DNA of 64,000 bases from Pardosa pseudoannulata. Lineage: Eukaryota; Arthropoda; Arachnida; Araneae; Lycosidae. Both the position numbers and the translations under genes were made by a program. The stretch spans positions 117,333,929 through 117,397,928 of the forward strand of contig CM063502.1 of the NCBI GenBank assembly GCA_032207245.1. Direction: 5' to 3'. The notes beneath the pieces are model-generated. The model had not been told where the DNA came from and did not search any database. It saw only the letters and a program-made list of their open reading frames with translations. Positions 13,761 through 24,235 of this stretch are shown here, piece by piece. How positions within the stretch are numbered: position 1 is the first letter of the stretch; every line of letters begins with the position of its first letter.

Positions 13761-14112
13761 TTTAAACTTTTGTGTTAATACTATATTAGTTCAACTATTT
13801 TTGATTGGTATATTTCTAGAATTTTTAGACAAATTTAGTTGTATCTATAACTTTAAAATCAATTTAAACAGAAGTATTTAAATTTATTGTAAATGGGTAA
13901 AACCAATTAAAGAGTAATTTAGCTAATAAATTTCAAGCGTTTTTTCTATATCACATTTTATCTAGCTTATTTTCAGAACTTTTTGAGTTGTAAACATATT
14001 CTATGTTTATTGTTTCATAGACATTTCATAGTGATTAGCTAATAGTCGGTAGGAAAAGCATGCATTTAATCTGAAATAAAAAAAAGAAACTTTTCAAATT
14101 TTGCCGTCACTA

Positions 14113-14150
14113 CAGCCTAACCCCATTATAACTTCAAGGAACTAATGATT
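14113..14150. mobile_element. Possible left terminus of a Tigger/pogo-like element
   Basis: TA (14111-14112) followed by CAGCCTAACCCCATTATAAC is close to the reverse complement of the repeated right ends at 15437, 15670 and 15946 (TATAACGGGGTTTGACTG then TA). Such ends with TA duplications are known from Tigger/pogo-type Tc1-mariner MITEs in invertebrates. Confidence 0.5.
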
Positions 14151-14285
14151 CATTATTCACTATATAAACCATTACAATATGTTATAACTAAAAAATCTGT
14201 AGCACATTATTTACTTAGTGTATTTAATAGCGAACTAGATGGAAAAAGTGAAACATGGATAACTTGTTTCATTAATGTTTTTTAA

Positions 14286-14463
14286 CCTCTTAACTGTCAC
14301 AGGCGTATATACTTCCCACGTAGTCAAAGCTTTAATTGTTTTGGGTGTATATATAAGTCTTCATTCAGTTCCTTTCTTACTAATTCCCTGCGTGTCATAC
14401 ATGTACACTCACTTATACGTCAGTTAACGTATACGATGTGTATGCATACGCATTACTAGGCAG
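14286..14463. mobile_element. Possible short piggyBac-type MITE
   Basis: TTAA at 14282-14285 is followed by CCTCTTAACTGTCACAGGCG, and a second TTAA lies at 14464-14467 after CATTACTAGGCAG. Internal 'cgtatatac' and 'gtatgcatacgc' give weak inverted similarity. The ends match poorly, so this is suggestive only. Confidence 0.25.
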
Positions 14464-14859
14464 TTAACACATTTATTACTCAAATAAAATGCATACACCT
14501 AAGGTATTTAAGGAATTAGAGATCTTTAATGAAATAAATTAACTAAATACGATTAAATTTTAGTTTATATATTAGTCAATTAAAATAATAATAATAGTAA
14601 TTTTACTTTTCTTTTATCAATTAAAGGTTATTGAATATAATAAGCAATTTTGACTAATTACTTTTTAAATTGACCGATAACGAAAGCAAATGAAAAACTA
14701 ATTTTAGCTTTCATTTTTACCTACAGTACTTAATACAGAAATAGCTGTAATTGGGATGCAATACCAACAAAATGTTATGAAATTCTTTGTCCAAGAATCT
14801 AATATCTTTTCTTTCAGTGATTGCGTGTTCATAAAAAGTTTTTAACTTCAAGCGTTTTA

Positions 14860-16080
14860 TTAAGACATTAGAGACAAAACACAACTGTGGACGAGTTTGA
14901 AAACAAAAATAAAATCAATAGAAGGCTCAAAATGTTTACTACATCCGATATCTCAGATGTCAAAAAATTTGTAATAAAAGAATAAATTAACATGGAATAC
15001 GATAGGAAAACAATGGAACCAAAATTTTCCTTTGATATATCCGAAAAACAATTATATGCCGGGTTCACTAGCTTTATTACGCCTTGATCAAACAACACAA
15101 TTCGTCTTTCTTCTTAGTAAAAGTAAATATAATTTGGACTGAAGTTAATTTTATCAAGAGTGTCTAAATGAATGTCGAACTAAATTAGAACAAATAAAAT
15201 TAAAATAATCGAAGAGATTAAAAATAGAGAAATGTTGAACTAAAATAAAAAACAGTATAGCAACGAAAATGTTGGCGGTATCTAATATTTTGGAAGTTTG
15301 CAATGAAAGAAGCAATAATATAAATAGATAGAAATAAGTTGTCATGCAAAACCATCGGAAAATGGTGGAACCAAAATTTTTGTTCATTATATCCGAGAGC
15401 TCATTATATCCCAGTTCGCTATAACTGGGTTCGATTGTACATTATGAATGCCTGAAGAAACTACAAGCTACACTTTTTTTTCTTTGAAATGGTAAACAAC
15501 TTTATGTCGAACTAAAACAGAAAAACTAAAAAAAAGTTCTCTATATCTGATATCTAAGACTTCGGAAGCTCGCAATGAAAGAATAAATTCGCATGAAAAA
15601 CCACAGGAAAACGGTGAATTGTATTCAGGATTTCGTTATATACCGGTATTGCTATAACGGGGTTTGACTGTATTAATATATAATGAATGTCTGAATAAAA
15701 AGCATGCTAAGCTACGCTTTTCCTTTTTAGAAGAGTAATTACCTTTTGTAATGAAGCTAATTTTATCAAGAGAGTCTAAATGAGTCAATCGTTTATCGAA
15801 CAAAAATAGAGCAAATAAAACTGAAATAGTAGAACAAAAAAGTCACATCGAATTAAGATGGAAAAATCAGCCTCAATCTCCGGAAACCAATGAAACCAAA
15901 ATGTTCGTTCGTTTTCTGCCTGGATAACTATAACGGGGTTCAACTGTGTTACTATATTATGAATGCCTGAAGAAACAAGTTACTACACCTTTATTCTTTG
16001 TAAAAATAAATATCATTTGGCATGAAGTTAATTTTATTCAGAGAGTATAAACGTGTGACGCATTTAACGAACTAAAATAG
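14860..16080. repeat. Diverged tandem array of Tigger-like right-end units
   Basis: About four units of roughly 230-360 bp each carry, in order, a 'gaactaaa..aga..aaataaa' segment, 'tatctgatatctaagac'-like sequence, 'ggaaaa..gtggaaccaaaat', a 'ctataacggggttygactg' terminus and 'attatgaatgcctgaagaaa'. Termini end at about 15437, 15670 and 15946, and a degraded one ('gggttcact') at about 15068. Two of the three good termini are followed by TA. The array therefore repeats the end of a transposon together with its flank. Confidence 0.65.
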
Positions 16081-16290
16081 CACGCACAATTAACATAATA
16101 AATTAAGCATGTTGAAAGGATTAAACTATTTACCGATTTCAATGCAAACGAAAGGTTTAATGGGAACAATACCTAGGTACGTTTTTTTAAACTACTTAAT
16201 TTTAATTGTAGTTAATCTGTAAGAGATAGGATCATTAAAGTGATCTCCTTTTGATTTTGAATTAGATCATTTGATTTTTAATCTGATCAT

Positions 16291-16338
16291 TTGTGTGTTA
16301 CCTTCAAAATCACATCTAATTTTGAAGGTAACACACAA
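16291..16338. repeat. Perfect 20-bp inverted repeat (hairpin, 8-nt loop)
   Basis: TTGTGTGTTACCTTCAAAAT (16291-16310) is followed after the spacer cacatcta by its exact reverse complement (16319-16338). No T-run or gene end suggests a terminator role. It lies 125 bp upstream of the 915-bp tandem duplication. Confidence 0.9.
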
Positions 16339-16462
16339 GAACACGATAGCATTTTTTTTTTATCCCGAGATTAAAAAAATAGTTCAAGTCATTTAAGAAG
16401 GAAAGTTTTATTCTGAGTATTCTAAAAAATATACTTTTTTTCCATTCTTCTTTTTTACCTAT

Positions 16463-18291
16463 TTCTGTTCTTTTTGCTTCTTAATCATAGAATGTGACAT
16501 TTCCCTTGCATTAGCGATGCAAAATTTTAACTGTGCAGAAAATTATAAACATCATAATAAATTTCTATTCTTAACTTTTCAATCTATGAGATTAAATGAA
16601 AGAAGTTAGGTTCTAAATTTTCAAAAGATTTCACTCAGTGCATAAAAATAATTGTACAGACTATGGTAATTTTTAAACTTACGTATATCATTTTGTAATT
16701 TAAAATTTAGTAAAGTTTATTAGCAATCTAGAAACTGAATGAAACGATTGAAAAACAATATAAATTTATTCAACTCTATTTAAGGAACATTGGATAATTA
16801 GCAGAATGTATATTGATGTTAATATATGTTATATTTTGAAGTTAAACTGTAAAATTTCATCTCGAGTCACAGAAGCATAGACCCAAGTTTAAGAAAATTG
16901 AAAAATTTAAGAGGGATGTGATTAAAAGAGACTATTTATTCACGTTTGAAATTATCTATTACAATGAAATAATTTTGTGATTACAAACATATGCTTTTTT
17001 ATCCAATAACCAGTGCATTCTCCAAACTTCAAGTGTATATATCAATCCTAATAATTAAAAAATTACTAGTATAAAATTCTATTTTCCTGAACGAAATTTT
17101 GTTATTCATATTTCTGTAATAATAAGATCTGGAAATAACGTACGTTTCGCATCATGATGACTGAAAATTTTAATCTAATTTACTTTTTACGAGAGATAAA
17201 CTAGGAATTATCCTTTCTTAACTAAATAATCTTCAATGCTTATGAACTATGTGTGAAAATGTAAAGAAATTTTAATTACGTCTTATCAAGGTTGATAAAA
17301 TGTGTGTACCTTTGGTTTTCAAAAAATTTCTTCTGTCAGTTGTAATATATTACTTCAAATTAAACGAATTCATAACATTCTGTTCTTTTTGCTTCTTAAT
17401 CATAGAATGTGACATTTCCCTTGCATTAGCGATGCAAAATTTTAACTGTGCAGAAAATTATAAACATCATAATAAATTTCTATTCTTAACTTTTCAATCT
17501 ATGAGATTAAATGAAAGAAGTTAGGTTCTAAATTTTCAAAAGATTTCACTCAGTGCATAAAAATAATTGTACAGACTATGGTAATTTTTAAACTTACGTA
17601 TATCATTTTGTAATTTAAAATTTAGTAAAGTTTATTAGCAATCTAGAAACTGAATGAAACGATTGAAAAACAATATAAATTTATTCAACTCTATTTAAGG
17701 AACATTGGATAATTAGCAGAATGTATATTGATGTTAATATATGTTATATTTTGAAGTTAAACTGTAAAATTTCATCTCGAGTCACAGAAGCATAGACCCA
17801 AGTTTAAGAAAATTGAAAAATTTAAGAGGGATGTGATTAAAAGAGACTATTTATTCACGTTTGAAATTATCTATTACAATGAAATAATTTTGTGATTACA
17901 AACATATGCTTTTTTATCCAATAACCAGTGCATTCTCCAAACTTCAAGTGTATATATCAATCCTAATAATTAAAAAATTACTAGTATAAAATTCTATTTT
18001 CCTGAACGAAATTTTGTTATTCATATTTCTGTAATAATAAGATCTGGAAATAACGTACGTTTCGCATCATGATGACTGAAAATTTTAATCTAATTTACTT
18101 TTTACGAGAGATAAACTAGGAATTATCCTTTCTTAACTAAATAATCTTCAATGCTTATGAACTATGTGTGAAAATGTAAAGAAATTTTAATTACGTCTTA
18201 TCAAGGTTGATAAAATGTGTGTACCTTTGGTTTTCAAAAATTTCTTCTGTCAGTTGTAATATATTACTTCAAATTAAACGAATTCATAACA
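16463..18291. repeat. Near-identical 915-bp tandem duplication
   Basis: Copy 1 (16463-17377) and copy 2 (17378-18291) run from 'ttctgttctttttgc' to 'aattcataaca'. Read by eye, the only difference is one A missing in copy 2 in the A-run after 'ggttttc' (copy 1 ~17320). Neither copy has a long reading frame: the 74-codon frame at 17300-17524 merely spans the junction. Copy 2 ends within a few bases of the tRNA-like head of a SINE. This is either a very recent unequal exchange or an assembly duplication. Confidence 0.95.
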
Positions 18292-18455
18292 AGACAACTG
18301 GGTAGAGCACTGCTCTTTGGTTCCGGAGATCATAAATTCGATAACTGCTGTTGGCTAGGATGTTCGAAATTGGCTTTAAGCAGTAGGTTCTGGTTTCATT
18401 ATTCCTCGCTTAGCAAAATAGCAGACCGTAGCTCTCCAAACGAAACCGAAGAAGG
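18292..18455 (+). mobile_element. tRNA-derived SINE (family 1), plus strand
   Basis: The head 'caactgggtagagcactgct' with 'ttccggagatcataaattcg' resembles tRNA A- and B-box regions. The body 'aggatgttcgaaattggctt' and 'gcagtaggttctggttt', and the tail 'gtagctctccaaacgaaacc', match the complement of the copies at 21639-21815 and 38284-38456. The head is the best preserved in the family but would not fold as a functional tRNA with a CCA-ready acceptor stem. Confidence 0.65.
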
Positions 18456-18495
18456 ATTTTTTATACATTTCAAAAGTGATTTAAATGCTCTCTTA

Positions 18496-18592
18496 AACGT
18501 TCTTTTATATTTCTTTTATATCTATATTCTTTATCTTTTATATCTATATCTTATATTCTTTTATATCTATATATTTTTCTATATATGTACTC
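18496..18592. repeat. T-rich minisatellite, TTTTATATCTATA-type unit
   Basis: Imperfect repeats of 'cttttatatctatat' form a ~95-bp low-complexity tract. The 126-codon frame covering 18217-18597 is built from the end of the 915-bp copy, the SINE and this tract, and is not a gene. Confidence 0.8.
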
Positions 18593-19050
18593 CTTGAGTT
18601 TTGTCCCTTAGAAATTTAATTAATCTCCTTTGGGGCTCAAAATTATTATTTTAAATATCTTGATGTACGAGTATTCCCGGTGAAGTGTCTTAAAATTACA
18701 AAACTAGTAAATCAGATCTTCTTAGTAATGTAATCAAAAGTTTTAAGACAAGACATTATATTTTGCATTTAACTCTTTCTAACCAACAAATTTTTCCATC
18801 TTGTAAACAAGGGAAAATTCAATTTAGTTCTTAACATTATTTTAATATTTAAATGTGCAAAGACGTATCTCTTGGAGAGCATTGTCAAAAACTTCTAGCG
18901 TATTACCTAAATAATTGGTCGACTCTACCCTAAATTTCATGCCGTAGCTCAAAAGTAGACAAATTTTCGAGAGAGAAGAGAATATTTTCTATTAAACAAG
19001 GTAAAGGAGATATCATAGAGCAATGTATATGTATTAATTTCTACTTTATT

Positions 19051-19549
19051 ATTTAAAATCCATATTCCCATTTTCCAGTCTTAAATATTTAACGTAAACT
19101 TTAAACTATGAAATATTCTATAAGAAGTCTATCAACAAAAGAGGAAAGAGGAAATAAGGAAAATAATAATTCATTTTTTTAACTGATAATAACAAAGGCA
19201 AGAAGCCTGAAGATCCGCAAATGCATATGTAAAGAACCGTGGACTGCCGCTGCCTTAGGTCAACTGGAATTTTTGTACATATTGTTTACATTATCTTTAA
19301 GACGACAACTAGTATTGAAAAGCTCAACTATTTCCTTAAGTCTAAAACATTCTGAATATGATTTCTAGAATGCCATTTCACAGGAGATGGTACTGAATTA
19401 GTTTCTGTAAATCTAAGTTAAAAAAAAGGATAATTATTTTCATTATTTCCTCTCTCTTCTTTTGTTGCTAAACTTCTTAAAAAATATTTCACAGTTTAAA
19501 GTTTACGTTAAATATTTAAGACTAGAAAAAGGGGAATATGGATTCTAAT
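19051..19549. repeat. Long imperfect inverted repeat (~118-bp arms)
   Basis: The left arm (19051-19168) and right arm (19432-19549) are reverse complements at roughly 90% by eye. Shared blocks include 'gtcttaaatatttaacgtaa' and 'actttaaact' in the left arm and their complements in the right. The 263-bp spacer is unrelated. It may be the long terminal inverted repeats of a foldback-type DNA element or a hairpin-RNA locus. No target duplication was found. Confidence 0.85.
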
Positions 19550-19554
19550 TGCAC

Positions 19555-19770
19555 TACTTGACTTACCATATAGTGGCTAGAATTTTGGCTTCCCTATAGT
19601 TTGATTCCCGAGTAAGACATGGATGTATTATGTTGTCCTCGAGTGTGGAATAATTTTGACCACACTTCATCCTGGAGATTTTAAAGTGCACTTTTCATTA
19701 CTAGAAGATACGCCAATATCTGATTATATGTTCCTGGTCAACAGCCAGGTAGAGCTGCATGAGAGAATAC
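19555..19770 (+). mobile_element. Possible tRNA-derived SINE of another family
   Basis: 'atagtggctagaattttgg' (A-box-like) and, about 20 bases on, 'tagtttgattcccgagtaag' (a good B-box match, GTTTGATTCCC) have the spacing of a tRNA promoter. The downstream body 'gacatggatgtattatgttg' has no clear partner except a weak one near 22190-22250. It starts directly after the right arm of the long inverted repeat. Confidence 0.5.
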
Positions 19771-20394
19771 TGAATAAAGCTAGCACTTCTGCATAAAAAA
19801 AATCCCCTCATGCAGCATCGCGTGTTATCAAATTATTTTTGTAAACGCTTTATTGCAATTATCGACTGCATTTTCTCAAGTTCTTTAAAAACCTGTAAAT
19901 TGTTATGCGTAGTTAGTCCTTCTTCCTTGATATTTTAATACCAAAAGCTACGCCACTGTCTGAGTTTCTAATAAATAATTTAAATTTAGCGTGATTAATG
20001 ATAGGAATGATATTATGTCAAAAGAAGGTACTACGAATGATCCATTTTTTGCCAGGAATCTTTATAAAGTAGATTTAAACCATTTTATATCTTATTTTAG
20101 GTACAATCCTATTGTTAATATTGTAGATTTGAATACTCAGTTGATAACTCATGCCAAGTAATATTGCGATATATCTATTAATACAAATTTTATAATATAA
20201 TTAAATTTCAGATCTTTTGTATTTATTTACATCTGCGTTTTAATCTCTCTCGTTATAAATAACCATCTTTCTTTATATTACGTGTACAAAATATTGCCTG
20301 TAGAACTATTTTAAGCGATTGACAGAAAACACAGCTTATGTTGTACAACATGTACCAAAAGACTGCATGCTAAAAATGTGCACCATATTTCAAC

Positions 20395-20800
20395 AAAATT
20401 CAAAATTTTGTCTAGCTTATTACTGAAAAATTCTTGTTTTTAAAGGCATATTTGTCCCACATTATATGCTTAGGTGCTAAAAATATGTACAAAAATTGGC
20501 TAACTAGATAAACAAGAGCATATTAATTATATAAAATAAAATTTCTCCCATATATTGTCTATATAACAAGTAATATATTTCATCTAAAATTCAAAATTGT
20601 GTCTAGCTTAGTACTGAAGAACTCATGATTTTCAGTAACTGCATCTACAAATGTCCTGTCTACAGATGAACTAACAGCACCTGCTTTAATAAAAAAAATA
20701 ATTAATACATTAAAAAATGATTCAATACCTAGATAAACAAGCGCGGATTAATTATCTGAAATAAAATTGTTCCCATATATTGTGCTCATTTTCTTACCAT
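20395..20800. repeat. Diverged tandem duplication (~190-225 bp)
   Basis: 'caaaattttgtctagctta' (20401) recurs as 'caaaattgtgtctagctta' (20592), and 'ctagataaacaagagcatat' (20504) recurs as 'ctagataaacaagcgcggat' (20729), each followed by 'cccatatattgt'. The two copies differ by indels. Confidence 0.75.
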
Positions 20801-21540
20801 TTGAGTTTTTATTTTCTTTCAGTTTTCTGATTCGGTTGATACAGATTCATTAAAATGATAAAGTGAAAATTCGTGACCCCTCTCAATACCCGTTCTCTTC
20901 AAGGTCGCTATTAAATAAAGTGTTTATCGTGATGCACCGATTGCGAGAAAATGTTGTTTTCAATAATTTCACGAGAGCTATTCACCCATTCCATTGGTTA
21001 TAACCCCGATTCGGAGACCCAGTTTCATTATAGAGAATTGTTTAGGTCTTAATGAATTGTTACTACTTCAGAATATTCTTACAAAACTGAGTGGTAATGA
21101 GACATGTTCTCGTGCAGTAGACTCTCACGTCCAGAGAAATTCACAGTCCACGCCCAATCAGAGAACATTCAAATTTTCGAAATGCATTTCTAATTACAAT
21201 CGATATTGTTGCGAATTTGAGCGTAATTAAGATTTGGCAATCAAGGGGATAATCTAAACCGTTCGTGCGAAGTGAACATTACTTATGGATACTTTATAGT
21301 CGTGAAGAAATCCTGATGTCTATAAATGTACATGAATTGTATTCTATCGTTCTTTCGATAATGCCTTGTTAAACTTTGTCAAATACCCCCTTACAGGTGT
21401 CATTTTAAATTATTATCTGTTTACGTGATGTAAGGCCATGATAAGAAATTGAATAGATCTGATATTATATGAATGCAATACAAACTGTTGCGATGCATAC
21501 TCTAGCAGTAAATGCCAATTACTGCTACCTTCATTTATAA
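20801..21540. other. Intergenic DNA, no gene recognised
   Basis: Includes a slightly less AT-rich stretch (about 20870-21300) with a 78-codon frame at 20994-21230. The frame has no recognisable domain, and I treat it as chance. Confidence 0.45.
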
Positions 21541-21917
21541 CAGGGGTTTCTAACTTGTAAGAGCTTGATGGCTATATAGGAATGATTGCAGGTGGCACTT
21601 TCATAATTGGCCAATTTTCGTAAAATTCTGCCAGTAGGTTTGGTTTGGTTTGGAGTCCTAAGATCTACTTTTTGCAACACGAGGGCTAATAAGACCGGGA
21701 CCTACAGCTGAAAGCCGATTCCAAACGGCTACGAACATCCATGCTACAATGGGATTTGAACCCATGAACTCCTGTACCTAAGACCAGCACCCTAACCAAT
21801 CGGCCATCGTTTGGCATTCTGCAAGTAGGAGAGTGAAGCCAGAATGAGTTGTCAGAATAGTTTAATTGATAACAAAGGTTTAGTCATTGTAGCTGCTTAA
21901 TTAGTTGGAGACCCCTG
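21541..21917. mobile_element. hAT-type MITE carrying a nested SINE
   Basis: The left end CAGGGGTTTCTAACTT and the right end (complement CAGGGGTCTCCAACTAA) agree at most terminal positions. The flanking 8-mers atttataa and cgttagaa agree at only 5 of 8. A second end of the same kind (complement CAGAGGACTCCAACTG) closes at 22368 and is followed by atctataa, which matches the left flank at 7 of 8. The true element may therefore run 21541-22368, with the end at 21917 belonging to a nested relative. A SINE is inserted at 21639-21815. Confidence 0.65.
21639..21815 (-). mobile_element. tRNA-derived SINE (family 1) with target duplication
   Basis: Read on the minus strand: 'gatggccgattggttaggg' (A box), 'catgggttcaaatcccattg' (good B box), a family body, then 'ggactccaaaccaaaccaaa'. 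It is flanked by a 14-bp target duplication, attctgccagtagg (21625-21638) and attctgcaagtagg (21816-21829), 13 of 14 identical. This is the best-preserved copy in the window and sits inside the hAT-type element. Confidence 0.85.
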
Positions 21918-23805
21918 CGTTAGAAAATACGTTTATGGGACTTATAACAATTTGTATATTTTAATCGTACTAACAAACATGAAAAATTGGAAATAAAGAT
22001 AGAAAAATAGGTTTTTAAACTCAACAATGTCAGTTTCTTTAATTTAATGCTGAAAAAATGGCAAAAATACCTGAAGACAAACTAAAATTAATAATTCAAT
22101 GAAAATAAAGTTAAGAAAGGATAATTCAGAGAGAATAGTGTGGAGGGTCAGCAGCATACTCCAATGAATAGCTGTCTACCATCAGCAGTTTAAATTTTAA
22201 TCCCAGAAGATAAAACATGGATGAATCTGCAACTCGAGTTCCGTACTAACTTCTAATGTAATTCATCGTAACAAAACTGCTGAGTTATAATTTGTTTAAA
22301 ACGCTTTAGCGAACCGTGAAATTGGCCTCGAGGGCCACATCCGGCCACGGGTCAGTTGGAGTCCTCTGATCTATAAATATTACAAAACTGTTACACGATT
22401 CTAATTCAAAAAAATAAATAAATAAATAAAAAGTAAATAAAGATAAAAAAGCGTTTACTTTAGATCAGTTAAACTGTATTATTGCTTCGTTTAGATTTTG
22501 ATTTATATTTTTTATCTTTCAAAGTGATAAATTAAAAGAAACTACATAACCAAATAATTAATGAATTTAAAAAGAGCATTTCTTCATTTACAGCAGAAAG
22601 GTTTTGAAAAATAATTAGAACGAGAATCACGATTTCTTAATTCGATTGTCTAAAAGCATTCTTCTTTAAGACGTAAAAACAAATTACTAAGTTCATACCT
22701 TTCAAAAAATGCAGGAAGAAAAGTTTTTTTTATACTTTCTTCAATAATAATTTTTCTTTTGCTAATGAAAATTTAAAGTAAATTTTCAATACCAATATAT
22801 AACAAGTAATAATTAATAACTATTTTCGCGATTAGCATTCAGACCACGTAAAATGGCCGTTAAGTTGTTTTAACCTGTTTAAGTAATATTGATTTTTATC
22901 ATAAAGGCTGTCGTATTGGTGAATAATAATGTCATTGCAATTTGTATTCTATAGCAGCATGCTGCTATCTATCACGGAAAAACTTTAGATGATTTTAATT
23001 TTACATGATTAAGTTGATAGATAGCTAGATTGCTAGATTAAATTTCAAAATATGTAATTTAAATAAAATCGTGAATTATTTAAACTTAGTTTCCTAAAGA
23101 ATGCCAGAGTAAAAGGTTATATTTAGAATTCTTATATCAGCACTTTATCGAATTTATTTCTTCAGAACTATTTATTCGGTGTATTTGATTTGATATCCTA
23201 TGAGTTAATTTATAATAGTATAATACTAGTTAATGGAAACTTAAAATTGTTTTTATTTAGATGAGAGGATTAATAAAAAACTTCATCTATATACAACCAA
23301 CAGTTTGATTCAAATATTGAGAGAATGATATAATAATTAATAAAAAATAAGTCAGTAAATCAACCTTTCCAGAAAAAAGGAATAGTCGATTTTAGTTTTT
23401 ATTTTAGAGTTGTTCAATAGTCAGTCATTTGATAATAGAGCAATTTACTTTTAAAACATCTGTTTAGTTAATATTGGAAGCATATTTAGTTTTAATACTT
23501 TATATGAATGTTTTAATACTTTTCATTATCATCAGTAATGCAGTATAATGTAATAATAACTTGCTTTTGGATTAATTACAAAGACACTATTTAGTGCACA
23601 GTAAAACGTACTTCAAAAGGAAAAACAATATTAACGAAAAACAAATATTTCAGACTTACTACATAAAAATTCAATTTGTTTCTAGTTGAATAGCTAAAAG
23701 TAGTATACTATTTTAATGTGCTTATTTGACTCTTGAAAACATTAATAATCATTACTTTATCTAATCATTACTTTATCAACTTTATCTATTACCCATTTAT
23801 AGTTT
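21918..23805. other. AT-rich intergenic DNA with a hAT-like end at 22300-22368
   Basis: 'ggccacatccggccacgggtc' followed by 'agttggagtcctctg' (ending 22368) is a typical hAT right terminus. The rest is AT-rich with a short (AAAT)n tract near 22410. No gene was seen. Confidence 0.5.
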
Positions 23806-23809
23806 TTTA

Positions 23810-24165
23810 ACTATAAACTTATAAGTTATATTTTTGATATTTCGATAGCAGTTGTAAAAACTCAACATTCACTGCTTAATAATGACATGCTTAATAACTG
23901 CTAACACATGCTTAACACTGCTTAATAATACAAAATAGTATTGACTATATGTTGTATTTGAGTCAGTTAAGGGACTGTTGATGTACGACTGATAAACTAG
24001 TTTTTCTAACCAACTAATAAAATAGCTTGAATTTCTTTATTACAGCTCATAAATTTTCCGACGTAATTTATTACTGCTCTGTAAAGTCTTCATATTTATC
24101 AGTTATGCATAATTATCTTTAAATTAATATCTTTAAAGCTCTGAATAAATGTAAGATATAATTTT
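23810..24165. repeat. Dispersed 350-bp repeat, copy 1
   Basis: Collinear with 26415-26785. Shared blocks: 'cataaacttataagtt', 'gacatgcttaataactgc', 'aacactgcttaataatac', 'tacgactgataaacta' and 'tctttaaagctctgaataaa'. Both copies include an internal short repeat of 'tgcttaata'. Confidence 0.85.
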
Positions 24166-24235
24166 GCTTTACATATTTTTATCAAAAAGAAGTCAGTATA
24201 CATATTTATTGCACAAACTCTTAAGTTTAATATAA

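Noticed and set aside
16291..16338. Transcription terminator hairpin
   Set aside because: No gene end upstream and no T-tract following the stem; the setting is eukaryotic.
18217..18597. 126-codon plus-strand frame
   Set aside because: Composite of the duplication end, SINE and T-rich minisatellite.
21639..21815. Functional tRNA gene on the minus strand
   Set aside because: A and B boxes are present, but no cloverleaf acceptor stem forms, and the element continues into a SINE body with target duplications.
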